Shown here piece by piece: positions 16,239 through 23,957 of a stretch of 39,123 nt of DNA. The stretch's first letter is position 1, and each line of letters starts with the position of its first letter. Source of the stretch: an uncultured Propionibacterium sp. (lineage in GTDB: Bacteria > Actinomycetota > Actinomycetes > Propionibacteriales > Propionibacteriaceae); contig CALHWB010000035.1 in assembly GCA_938036835.1 (NCBI GenBank), positions 1-39,123 on the forward strand. Direction: 5' to 3'. The translations under genes and the position numbers were made by a program. The notes under the pieces are model-generated. The model had not been told where the DNA came from. It saw only the letters and a list, made by a program, of their open reading frames with translations, and ran no database searches.

Positions 16239-16255
16239 CCGGGCCCTACGCCCGG
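16239..16255 (+). repeat. Second copy of the CCGGGC-N5-GCCCGG hairpin
   Basis: Same arms as 16148-16164, different loop (CCTAC). It directly abuts the LacI-type palindrome, so it may be a back-up terminator that insulates the pct promoter. Confidence 0.45.
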
Positions 16256-16266
16256 AAAGCGCTTTC
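16255..16266. promoter_or_regulatory. LacI-family-type operator, perfect palindrome GAAAGCGCTTTC
   Basis: GAAAGC/GCTTTC, a perfect 12-bp palindrome with the central CG typical of LacI/CcpA-class operators. It is AT-richer than its surroundings. It ends 3 bp before a TACGCT -10 box, so a bound protein would block RNA polymerase. The regulator is not in this window. Confidence 0.6.
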
Positions 16267-16269
16267 AGC

Positions 16270-16275
16270 TACGCT
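16270..16275 (+). promoter_or_regulatory. -10 box (TACGCT) of the CoA-transferase promoter
   Basis: Matches TANNNT and lies immediately downstream of the palindrome. Initiation near 16282 would give a leader of about 236 nt before ATG 16518. Confidence 0.45.
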
Positions 16276-16517
16276 TGGGAACGGTCCGCCGCCGGCTCGT
16301 CCGCGACCAGCCAGCGCAGCGCCGGGGGCGCACCGCCACAACTGCACGCCGCCAACACCAGCCAGCGGGAAGGGCTCGCACCGGCCACGGCGGGGCCGAA
16401 CCCGGCAGGCTCCGACCCTATCCAGCCGGCCCGGGAGCATGGGTCGGCAGGGCTGCCCATGCGGCCCCGCCGACCTGGGGCGGCGAGGCGACACCGCAAA
16501 CCAGTAGAGGAGCAACG
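16276..16517 (+). other. Long GC-rich leader with hairpins upstream of the CoA-transferase gene
   Basis: About 240 nt without a convincing gene. Near the 3' end is a 7-bp stem GCATGGG (16437-16443) / CCCATGC (16456-16462). It is followed by two mutually exclusive stems: GCCCC (16464-16468) with GGGGC (16477-16481), or CCGCC (16467-16471) with GGCGG (16480-16484). The latter end about 23 nt before the GAGGAG ribosome site. I recognise no known riboswitch class. Confidence 0.3.
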
Positions 16518-18122
16518 ATGCGTAAACCGCCAGTCCTGACCGCCGACCGGGCGGCCGCCCTGATCCCGGACGGCGCCACCGTGGCGGTGTCGTCCTCCTC
16601 GGCGATCGGACTGCCCGAACACCTGCTGGCCGCGATCGGCGCCCATTTCGAGACCACCGGGCATCCCCGCGGGCTGACCACGCTGCATGCCATCAACTCG
16701 GGCGACATGTCCGACGGCCTGCCCGGAGTGGATCACCTGGCCAAACCGGGTCTGCTGAGCCGCATCTTCGGCGGGTCCTATCCCGCGGGCGCGGCCAGCA
16801 TGGCCAAACCGGCGGTGCGCGAAATGCTCGAAACCGACCAGATCGCCGCCTACCTGATCCCCACCGGGTTGATGTTTCAACTGCAACGCGCGGCCGCCGC
16901 CCGGCAACCGGGCATACTTACCGATGTCGGCATCGGCAGCTACCTCGACCCGCGTCTGGAGGGCGGCCGGATGAACCGGGTCTGCCCCGAATTCGTCCGG
17001 CTGATGCGGATCGACGACCGCGAATGGCTTTTCCTGCCCGCCATTCCGGTGGATGTGGCGCTCATCCGGGCCACCACCGCCGATCCCTTCGGCAACCTGA
17101 CCTTCGAGGACGAGGCCGCATTGCTCGGCACCCTGGATGCCGCCTACGCGGCCCATAACAACGGCGGACTGGTGATCGCCCAGGTCAAACGGCTGCGTCC
17201 CGACCACCACCCGGCCCGGACGGTGCACGTGCCGGGCGCCCTGGTGGATGCGGTCGTGCTCGATCCCACCCAGCGCCAGGTGGCGGGCATCGAGCACGAT
17301 CCGGCATTGGCGGGCATGGCCCACAAACCCATCGACCGGATCGATACCGTCGAGTTCGGCATCCAAAAGGTGATCGCCCGCCGGGCCGCGCTGGAGCTTG
17401 CCCAATACGACATCGCCAACCTGGGGTTCGGGATCTCGGCCAATGTGCCGCGAGTTCTGCTTGAGGAGGGCCTGCATGGCGAGGTCACCTGGGTCATCGA
17501 GCAGGGCGCGGTCGGCGGATTGCCGGTCACCGGCAAACCCTTCGGCGCGGCCTACAATCCGGACGCGATAGTCACCGCTCCCGACCAGTTCACCCTGCTG
17601 CAGGGCGGCGGCATCGACATTGCGCTGCTCAGTTTCCTGGAGGTGGCCGCAAACGGCGATGTCAACGTCTCGCTGATGCCCAGCGCCACCCATGTGACCG
17701 CCGGGGTGGGCGGGTTCGCCGACATCACCGCGCACGCCCGCCACCTGGTCTTCTCGGGCCAGTTCACCGCAGGCCGCAAGGACCTGCGAATCGCCGACGG
17801 CCGCTTGCAGATCGTCCGGGACGGCTCGATCGCCAAATTCCTGCCCCAGATCGCCCAGGTCACCTGGTCGGGCGGCATCGGCCGGCGGCGCGGCCAGCAG
17901 GTGCGCTATGTCACCGAGCGATGCGTGCTCGAATTGCGCCCCGCCGGGCTGACCGTGATCGAACTGGCCCCCGGCATCGACCTGCGGCGCGATGTCCTCG
18001 ACCGGGCCGGGGCCGAGTTGCTGGTGGCCGGCGACCTGCACGAGATGGACCCCCGCATCTTCCGGCCGGAACCGATGGGGCTGCGGCTCGCGCCACCGCG
18101 ACGACCGCTGGTGCAGGGGTGA
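16518..18122 (+). CDS. pct: Acyl-CoA:carboxylate CoA-transferase, propionate/acetate CoA-transferase (family I) type
   Basis: 534 residues with both halves of family I CoA-transferases fused. The catalytic glutamate is E328 in WVIEQGAVGGLP, which forms the glutamyl-CoA thioester. Flanking motifs agree: GGGIDIALLSFLEVAANGDVN and GGFADITAHARHLVFSGQFTAG. It swaps CoA between short-chain acids such as acetate, propionate, lactate or acetoacetate. The start is ATG 16518 behind a good GAGGAG site. The promoter region carries a sugar-type LacI operator, so the gene may be switched by a carbon source. The gene symbol is the closest family name; the true substrate is unknown. Confidence 0.85.
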   Translation: MRKPPVLTADRAAALIPDGATVAVSSSSAIGLPEHLLAAIGAHFETTGHPRGLTTLHAINSGDMSDGLPGVDHLAKPGLLSRIFGGSYPAGAASMAKPAVREMLETDQIAAYLIPTGLMFQLQRAAAARQPGILTDVGIGSYLDPRLEGGRMNRVCPEFVRLMRIDDREWLFLPAIPVDVALIRATTADPFGNLTFEDEAALLGTLDAAYAAHNNGGLVIAQVKRLRPDHHPARTVHVPGALVDAVVLDPTQRQVAGIEHDPALAGMAHKPIDRIDTVEFGIQKVIARRAALELAQYDIANLGFGISANVPRVLLEEGLHGEVTWVIEQGAVGGLPVTGKPFGAAYNPDAIVTAPDQFTLLQGGGIDIALLSFLEVAANGDVNVSLMPSATHVTAGVGGFADITAHARHLVFSGQFTAGRKDLRIADGRLQIVRDGSIAKFLPQIAQVTWSGGIGRRRGQQVRYVTERCVLELRPAGLTVIELAPGIDLRRDVLDRAGAELLVAGDLHEMDPRIFRPEPMGLRLAPPRRPLVQG

Positions 18123-18134
18123 CCCGGCCCCACC

Positions 18135-18151
18135 GCGCCCCCGGGAGGCGC
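18135..18151 (+). terminator. Short hairpin after the CoA-transferase gene
   Basis: GCGCC (18135-18139) pairs with GGCGC (18147-18151) around a CCCGGGA loop, 12 nt after the stop codon. There is no T-run. Confidence 0.35.
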
Positions 18152-18285
18152 CCGGTTCACGACCGGCGAGCCGATCCGGCCCCAGCACACCGACGGCGGG
18201 CCAGCCCGAGCGGGCACCACGTTACCCGGCCAACAGGCCCGGCGGCGGATCCGGTGGGGCGGGATCGGGTGCGGCGACCGCCCGG

Positions 18286-18291
18286 TATGCT
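18286..18291 (+). promoter_or_regulatory. -10 box (TATGCT) for nagA
   Basis: Best TANNNT match in the 202-bp gap before nagA, giving a leader of about 28 nt. No DasR-like or LacI-like palindrome is visible here. Confidence 0.35.
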
Positions 18292-18324
18292 CGCTATCCC
18301 CCGATCCCGGCAAGGCGCCGGGCG

Positions 18325-19437
18325 ATGACCGGGGTGATCCGTGGCCGGCTGTTCGACGGCAATGCGCTGCTCGGTCCGGGCTCACTGCACATCGCCGACG
18401 GCCGGATCACCGCGCTGGGCACCGGTCCGGGTGCCGGGCAGGCAACCGTCGATCTGGGGGACGCCTTGATCACCCCGGGACTGGTCGATGTGCACTGTCA
18501 CGGCGGCGGCGGTGCGGAGTTCAGCACCGACCCAGCCGCCGTGACAGCCCTGCATCGTGCGCACGGCACGACCACCATGGTCGCCTCGCTGGTCACGGAC
18601 CGGATCGACGACCTGGTCGGCCAGATCGGCCGGCTCGCCGAACTGGTCGAGGCCGGCGAACTGGCCGGTATCCATCTGGAGGGCCCCTGGCTGGCCCCCG
18701 GCAAACGGGGCGCCCACCCCCGGGAACTGCTGCGTCCCCCCGAGCCGGCCGACGTCCGCCGCCTGCTGGCCGCCGGACGCGGCACGGTGCGGCTGGTGAC
18801 CCTGGCTCCCGAGCTGCCCGGTGGCCTGGCGGCGATCCGGTTGCTCGCCGAACGTGGGGTGGTCGCGGCCGTCGGGCATACCGAAGCCGGCCTGACCGAT
18901 ACCTTGGTGGCCATCGAGGCCGGGGCGACCGGGGCGACCCACCTGTTCAACGCCATGCCGCCGATGCTGCACCGGGCGCCCGGGCCGGTGCTCGCGCTGT
19001 GCGGCGACCAGCGGGTCTGGTTGGAGCTGATCGCCGACGGCGTCCACGTCCACCCCGCTCTGGTGGCGCAGACCATGCGGCACCACGGCGACCGGGTCGT
19101 ACTGATCACCGATGCCATGGCCGCCGCCGGGCTGCCGGACGGCGACTACCGGCTGGGCCGATCGGCGGTTGAGGTGCGCGACCGCATCGCCCGGCTGGCC
19201 GGTGGCGACACGATCGCCGGATCCACCCTGACGATGGACCGGGCGGTGCGCACCGCGATCGACGCCGGGGTGGCGCCCGATCTCGTCCTGCGTTCGGCCA
19301 CCGCCCTGCCCGCTAGATATCTCGGTTTACCAGCGGGTCGTCTGGCGGTCGGCCGGGCCGCCGACCTGGTGGTTTGGACGCCGGACTGGCGGGTCCGCGG
19401 GGTGGCCCGCAACGGAGAATGGCTGGTGGCCCCCTGA
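18325..19437 (+). CDS. nagA: N-acetylglucosamine-6-phosphate deacetylase
   Basis: 370 residues, amidohydrolase superfamily. Metal and active-site residues are in place: H57 and H59 in DVHCHGGGG, E119 in IHLEGPW, H185 in VGHTEA, H206 in THLFNAMPPM, and catalytic D263 in LITDAMAAAG. The end, GRLAVGRAADLVVW, is standard for the family. It turns GlcNAc-6-P into GlcN-6-P and acetate, feeding amino sugars from cell-wall turnover or chitin to glycolysis. No nagB or sugar transporter lies next to it; the neighbouring CoA-transferase could use the released acetate, but that is only an inference from position. Confidence 0.93.
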   Translation: MTGVIRGRLFDGNALLGPGSLHIADGRITALGTGPGAGQATVDLGDALITPGLVDVHCHGGGGAEFSTDPAAVTALHRAHGTTTMVASLVTDRIDDLVGQIGRLAELVEAGELAGIHLEGPWLAPGKRGAHPRELLRPPEPADVRRLLAAGRGTVRLVTLAPELPGGLAAIRLLAERGVVAAVGHTEAGLTDTLVAIEAGATGATHLFNAMPPMLHRAPGPVLALCGDQRVWLELIADGVHVHPALVAQTMRHHGDRVVLITDAMAAAGLPDGDYRLGRSAVEVRDRIARLAGGDTIAGSTLTMDRAVRTAIDAGVAPDLVLRSATALPARYLGLPAGRLAVGRAADLVVWTPDWRVRGVARNGEWLVAP

Positions 19438-19639
19438 CTGCGCCGGCCGCCGGGGACGCTCCGGCATGGTTCGGGCCGAGACGCCGGCAGGCGGGGCACC
19501 GCGGCCCCGCCGGGCATCGGGATCGTCTCGGACCGGGCACGCCAGCGGCCGGACCCGGCCTGGCCAGGGGCATCCGCCGGGCGACCTTCCCGCCGGGCGG
19601 CCCGGCAGCACCCGGGCGCCCGGCACCGCGGGGGCTGCC

Positions 19640-19645
19640 TAGACT
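19640..19645 (+). promoter_or_regulatory. -10 box (TAGACT) for the sugar-acid dehydratase gene
   Basis: TAGACT gives a leader of about 30 nt that carries an unusually strong ribosome site, AAAGGAGA (about 19668-19675), before ATG 19681. Confidence 0.5.
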
Positions 19646-19680
19646 GTGTGGGCAGATTCCATGCTTCAAAGGAGAACGAC

Positions 19681-21393
19681 ATGCCCCGCCGCAGCGACGC
19701 CTGGTATCAGGGGACCAACCGCGACGCCTATATCCACCGCGCCTGGATGCGACGCGGAACGCCAGACGATTCCTTCGCGGGCAAACCCCAGATCGCGATC
19801 TGCAATACGGCCTCCGACCTGTCGCCGTGCAATGCCCACCTGAATCAGGTGAGCGCCGCGGTCAAGCAGGGTGTCTGGGCGGCCGGCGGCGTGCCGTTGG
19901 ATCTGCCGGTCATCTCCTTGGGGGAAACCCAGCTGCGGCCCACCGCGATGCTGTTCCGCAACCTGGCGGCGATGGCCACCGAGGAGATGATCCGCGCCAA
20001 CCCGATCGACGGGGTGGTGCTGCTGGGCGGCTGCGACAAGACCGTGCCGGCGCTGCTGATGGGCGCGGCCAGCGTCGATCTGCCCACCATCATGCTGAAC
20101 GGTGGTCCCATGCTGACCGGTCACTTCCGCGGTCAGCCCCTGGGCTGCGGCACCGATATCTGGAAGCTCTCCGAAGAGATGCGGGCCGGCCAGCTCTCGG
20201 TTGAGGAGTTCACCGGTTCCGAGCAGAGCATGATCCGCTCCGCGGGGCACTGCAACACGATGGGCACGGCCTCCACCATGGGGGTGCTGGCCGAGGCCCT
20301 GGGCATGACGCTGCCCGGCACCGCGGGCACGCCCGCCCCCGACAACCGGTTGCTGAAGGCCGCCCACCAAACCGGGCGCCGGATCGTCGAGATGGTGGAT
20401 GCGGACCTGCGGCCATCCCAGATCCTCACTCGCGGCGCATTCCTGAATGCCATCGTGGCCTTGGCCGCGGTGGGCGGATCCACCAATGCCGTGATCCATC
20501 TGCTGGCCATCGCGGGCCGGGTGGGCGCCGAATTGCGGCTGCGCGACTTCGATGAGCACGGTTCGCATCTGCCGCTGCTGGTCAATCTGCTGCCGGCGGG
20601 CGAATACCTGATGGACGATCTGTTCCGCGCCGGCGGGCTGCCGGCGGTGTTGCGCCAGGTGATCGACCTGCTCGATCCCACCGCCCGCACGGTCACCGGG
20701 CGTCCCCTCGCCGAGCATGTCGCGGATGCGGAAATCTTCGACGAATCGGTCATCGCGCAGCGGGCGAACCCCTTCCAGGCCGAGGCGGGCATCGCGGTGC
20801 TGACCGGCAGCCTCGCCCCCGACGGCGCGGTCATCAAGCCGGCCGCGGCCGCGCCGCAACTGCTCCGGCACCGCGGCCGCGCGGTCGTCTTCGAGAACAT
20901 CGAGGACCTGCATGCCCGGATCGACGATCCCGATCTGGATATCGACGAGGACTGCGTGATCGTGCTGCGCGGCGCCGGGCCGAAGGGCTATCCGGGCATG
21001 CCCGAGGTCTCGAATACGCCGCTACCGGCCAAATTGCTCGCCAAGGGAGTGCGCGACATGGTCCGGGTCTGCGATGGCCGGATGTCGGGTACCGCCTACG
21101 GCACCGTCGTGCTGCATGTCTGCCCGGAGGCGGCCGCCGGGGGGCCACTGGGCAAGGTGCGCGATGGCGACCACATCATCCTCGACGTCCCCGGCCGCCG
21201 GCTCGATCTGGCTCTGCCCGCGGACGAGCTGGCTGCCCGCGAGGTCACGGCCCGGACCGGTTCGACCTTCGCCTCGCCGCTGCGGGGCTATGAGCGGCTC
21301 TATATCGATCACGTTCTGCAGGCCAATCGCGGTGCGGACCTGGACTTCCTGGTCGGTGCCTCTGGCGACAAGGTGGGCCGCGAATCCCACTGA
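19681..21393 (+). CDS. IlvD/Edd family dehydratase, probable sugar-acid (L-arabinonate/D-xylonate type) dehydratase
   Basis: 570 residues. Cluster cysteines C50 (SDLSPCN), C118 (GGCDKT) and C191 (GHCNTMGT) have the same spacing (68 and 73 residues) as the [2Fe-2S] ligands I recall for pentonate dehydratases of this family. The opening DAYIHRAWMRRG...GKPQIAICNT is also typical of that branch, not of housekeeping dihydroxy-acid dehydratase IlvD. It removes water from a 2,3-dihydroxy acid to give a 2-keto-3-deoxy acid. There is no sugar dehydrogenase, aldolase or transporter beside it, so the pathway is open; a role in branched-chain amino-acid synthesis cannot be excluded. Confidence 0.85.
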   Translation: MPRRSDAWYQGTNRDAYIHRAWMRRGTPDDSFAGKPQIAICNTASDLSPCNAHLNQVSAAVKQGVWAAGGVPLDLPVISLGETQLRPTAMLFRNLAAMATEEMIRANPIDGVVLLGGCDKTVPALLMGAASVDLPTIMLNGGPMLTGHFRGQPLGCGTDIWKLSEEMRAGQLSVEEFTGSEQSMIRSAGHCNTMGTASTMGVLAEALGMTLPGTAGTPAPDNRLLKAAHQTGRRIVEMVDADLRPSQILTRGAFLNAIVALAAVGGSTNAVIHLLAIAGRVGAELRLRDFDEHGSHLPLLVNLLPAGEYLMDDLFRAGGLPAVLRQVIDLLDPTARTVTGRPLAEHVADAEIFDESVIAQRANPFQAEAGIAVLTGSLAPDGAVIKPAAAAPQLLRHRGRAVVFENIEDLHARIDDPDLDIDEDCVIVLRGAGPKGYPGMPEVSNTPLPAKLLAKGVRDMVRVCDGRMSGTAYGTVVLHVCPEAAAGGPLGKVRDGDHIILDVPGRRLDLALPADELAAREVTARTGSTFASPLRGYERLYIDHVLQANRGADLDFLVGASGDKVGRESH

Positions 21394-21432
21394 GGCATCC
21401 CGTCCGGTCTGGGGCCGGCGGGTCCGGGGCTG

Positions 21433-21455
21433 GGCGCCTACGGCCGGAAGGCGCC
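21433..21455. terminator. Hairpin in the convergent gap after the dehydratase gene
   Basis: Perfect 7-bp arms GGCGCCT (21433-21439) and AGGCGCC (21449-21455) with a 9-nt loop, between two converging genes. It probably ends transcription from both sides. Confidence 0.55.
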
Positions 21456-21480
21456 ATGCCTCATCCCGGTGCGAGATCGA

Positions 21481-22449
21481 TCAGACGGGCTGCCCGGCTG
21501 TGGTGTACCGCGCCAGCTGGCCGGACCGGACGACCTCGACGATCGGCGCGGCATGCGGCACCGACCAGACGACCCGCAGCTGAGTCGCGCTCACTTGCGG
21601 TGGCCGGCCATGCAGCAGCCCGATCAGGACGGCGGCGTCCAGCCCGGTCAGCCGGAAACTGCCGGCCGTCAGCGAAGCGGCATCGGCCGATCCGGCGAAT
21701 CCGGCAGCCAGCAGGTTATCCGATCCGTTGCAGCGCCGCTGCTGCCAGACCACCTGCCGGCTCGGCGGCGCCCCAGCGGTGGGCAGCTCGGCCACGAACC
21801 TGGTGGTCAGGCTGCAACCACCGGCCAGTGGATTGGCGCTGATAACCAGCTCGTTGGTACCCACCGCAGGAGCCAGGGCGGCCAATTCCACCAGCAGCTC
21901 CGCAAGCCCCTCATCCAGGCCGGCTACCGGCTCGATCAGCGCGGTGCCGATGGCATTGAGCACCGGGGCGTCCCGATAGCCCTCGCAGGTCGCCCGCAAC
22001 AAGGTGACCCCCGAGAAGGTTCCGGTGGCCCGGACCTGGCTCGCCGATCGCGGGCACCGCACCTGTTTGGCGTATTCATTTGGCAGTTTCTCGATCAGCT
22101 GCCGGGGAATGAGACCGGGCGCGAAGGGCAGCAGATCGCCACGGCGGGGTACGGCCCCCTCGAACGCCACCGGCAACTGGGGTTCGGCCCGGTAGCGGAC
22201 GTCCTGGCCGGGACGCCGCAGCGTGACGAACAGCACATGCCGGTGGGCCTCCAGCTCGACGAGGCTGGCCTCCGGTTCCATGGCCAGCACCTCACCCAAC
22301 GCCCAATTCACGAACTGCTGGTTCCGGGCATCGGTCTGCCTGGGCAGGCCGAATCGTTCGTGCCACCCGCAGCCGGCCAGCAGGACGACCACGAGCACCG
22401 CGCCCAGCAGCAGGCGCCAGGCCCGGCACCGTCGGTCCGCACCGCGCAT
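21481..22449 (-). CDS. Predicted lipoprotein of unknown function
   Basis: 322 residues. Signal peptide with lipobox LLAGC (C27), so it should be anchored outside the membrane. The mature part has no motif I recognise. Four cysteines lie in CPRS, TCEG, GGCS and RCNG contexts and could form disulphides. The start is supported by a strong AGGAGG site about 8 nt upstream. It is divergent from the epimerase-like gene with 71 bp between them. Confidence 0.75.
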   Translation of the reverse strand: MRGADRRCRAWRLLLGAVLVVVLLAGCGWHERFGLPRQTDARNQQFVNWALGEVLAMEPEASLVELEAHRHVLFVTLRRPGQDVRYRAEPQLPVAFEGAVPRRGDLLPFAPGLIPRQLIEKLPNEYAKQVRCPRSASQVRATGTFSGVTLLRATCEGYRDAPVLNAIGTALIEPVAGLDEGLAELLVELAALAPAVGTNELVISANPLAGGCSLTTRFVAELPTAGAPPSRQVVWQQRRCNGSDNLLAAGFAGSADAASLTAGSFRLTGLDAAVLIGLLHGRPPQVSATQLRVVWSVPHAAPIVEVVRSGQLARYTTAGQPV

Positions 22450-22520
22450 CTGGGCCCACCTCCTGCTGGTTCATCGGCTCGGCTAGGCAGCCCGGCCCTT
22501 AAAGCGTACTTTTGGTTGGC

Positions 22521-23405
22521 ATGACCGAGCCAACTCTGCCGCACGGCATCGAATACTTCGAAACCCCACTGCCCGGGATCAGGGTGGACACCGCGGCGGC
22601 CAGCGCCGTGCTCTATTTCAACGGCGCCCAGCTGGCCGAGTGGACGCCCAGCGGCCAGCAGCCGGTGCTGTGGCTCAGTCCGGCATCGAGGTTCGAAGCC
22701 GGGCAGGCGATTCGCGGGGGTGTCCCGCTGGTGTGGCCATGGTTCGGCGCCGGAGCCGATGATCGGCATCGCCCCCAGCACGGGTTCGCCCGCAATATCG
22801 CATGGCGGCTGCTGACGGCCCGGGTCGACGACTCGGGCCGCGCGACATTGCGGTTTGCTCCCGGCGACGAATGGCAGCAGGCGGCCAACCGGGCCGGGGT
22901 GCCCGGCGATCTCGGCATCGAGTACCACGTCTCGGTGGGTGCCACCTTGCTGCTGCAGCTGACGGTCACCGCCGGGGCACAGCGGTTCGGCTTCGAGGAT
23001 GGCCTGCACACCTACCTGACGGTGGGCGATATCCGCCGGGTCCGGATCGAGGGGCTTGCCGGGGCCGTGTTCACCGACCGGTTGACCGCCGCCCACCATA
23101 CCCAGGCCGGACCGGTCACCTTCGCCGCCGAAACCGACCGCATCTACGGATCCGTGGCGGCCACGCAGATCATCGATCCCGTTTTGCATCGCACCATCAC
23201 CGTCGAGAAGGCCGGCTCGGCCCAGACCGTGGTCTGGAATCCCTGGCGGGACAAGGCCGCCCGGATGGCCGATTTCCGCGCAGACCAGTGGCCGCGGATG
23301 GTCTGCGTGGAGGCGGTGAACGTGCGCGACCAGGCCATCCGGCTCCGGCCACACCAGCGGCACCTGCTCAGCCAGACCATCCGGATCGGCTCCCTGCCCG
23401 GATAG
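22521..23405 (+). CDS. D-hexose-6-phosphate mutarotase / aldose 1-epimerase family (YeaD-like)
   Basis: 294 residues with the glucose-6-phosphate 1-epimerase pattern: YFNGAQLAEWTPSG, PVLWLSPAS, IRGGVPLVWPWFG, QHGFARNIAWRL, FEDGLHTYLTVGDI, and VVWNPWRDKA near the end. It speeds alpha/beta interconversion of hexose 6-phosphates in the cytoplasm. The ATG follows TACTTT by 8 nt with no ribosome site, so it may be leaderless. It stands alone, convergent with the YbjQ-like gene. Confidence 0.87.
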   Translation: MTEPTLPHGIEYFETPLPGIRVDTAAASAVLYFNGAQLAEWTPSGQQPVLWLSPASRFEAGQAIRGGVPLVWPWFGAGADDRHRPQHGFARNIAWRLLTARVDDSGRATLRFAPGDEWQQAANRAGVPGDLGIEYHVSVGATLLLQLTVTAGAQRFGFEDGLHTYLTVGDIRRVRIEGLAGAVFTDRLTAAHHTQAGPVTFAAETDRIYGSVAATQIIDPVLHRTITVEKAGSAQTVVWNPWRDKAARMADFRADQWPRMVCVEAVNVRDQAIRLRPHQRHLLSQTIRIGSLPG

Positions 23406-23429
23406 CCCACCCACCCCGTGACCGGTGTG

Positions 23430-23876
23430 TCAGTAGCTCGGATAGCCGGCGCTGGGCATCGATTGGACGCCGGGCGGGAAACCCTGCTGGGTTTGGGAAT
23501 ACTGGCCGGGCATCGGCTGGGGGTTTGGCCGGGACTGCGAATTGCTGCGCTGCCGGGCGTCCTCGATGGACTGCGGGGTGGCCCCCGGCTGTCCCTCGGG
23601 AATCGGCACCACCGCAACCGCCGTCCCGATGGCGCAGGTCAGAAAGCTGAAGTCCCGGGCGGGCACCACATCCAGTTGATGACCCACCACGGCATTGGCC
23701 CCACGCTGGGTGGCCTGTAGCCACATCGCCTGCACCGCCTGATCGCGGCTGCGATACAGCAATTCGGGCGGGCGCTGGCCGGCGACCATCACGACTCCCC
23801 AGCCATAGCCGACAACGTCCCCCAGCACCGCTTCGATTCGGTACCCGGGGATCTCGGCAGTGGTCACGACCAGCAT
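23430..23876 (-). CDS. YbjQ/UPF0145-like small protein with Pro/Gln-rich tail
   Basis: 148 residues. The first 92 or so resemble the YbjQ domain (MLVVTTAEIPGYRIEAVLGDVVGYGWG, then ATQRGANAVVGHQLDV), a small pentamer-forming domain once called heavy-metal-binding; its role is not known. The remaining 55 residues are rich in Pro, Gln, Ser and Gly (QSRPNPQPMPGQYSQTQQG) and look disordered. The start is ATG 23876, 7 nt after a TAGGCT box. Confidence 0.72.
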   Translation of the reverse strand: MLVVTTAEIPGYRIEAVLGDVVGYGWGVVMVAGQRPPELLYRSRDQAVQAMWLQATQRGANAVVGHQLDVVPARDFSFLTCAIGTAVAVVPIPEGQPGATPQSIEDARQRSNSQSRPNPQPMPGQYSQTQQGFPPGVQSMPSAGYPSY

Positions 23877-23883
23877 GCTGCCC

Positions 23884-23889
23884 AGCCTA
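23884..23889 (-). promoter_or_regulatory. -10 box (TAGGCT) for the YbjQ-like gene
   Basis: On the minus strand TAGGCT ends 7 nt before ATG 23876. It lies in the 81-bp divergent gap shared with nadE. Confidence 0.45.
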
Positions 23890-23945
23890 CGCCAGCGGCC
23901 GCAGCGACCCCAGCCGCCGGCCGGGCTGGGCCGGTGCGAATATGC

Positions 23946-23951
23946 CAGACT
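23946..23951 (+). promoter_or_regulatory. Possible leaderless -10 (CAGACT) for nadE
   Basis: CAGACT ends 6 nt before GTG 23958. The spacing supports this GTG as the start over the upstream ATG at 23934. Confidence 0.4.
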
Positions 23952-23957
23952 CAAGGG

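Noticed and set aside
1..18122. Acrylate-pathway propionate production from the dehydratase-like protein plus the propionate-CoA-transferase-like enzyme
   Set aside because: The two genes are 12 kb apart, in separate units, and no acryloyl-CoA reductase or lactyl-CoA dehydratase subunits are present.
16269..18188. 639-codon minus-strand open frame opposite pct
   Set aside because: Antisense shadow of a well-matched CoA-transferase; the translation has no recognisable domain.
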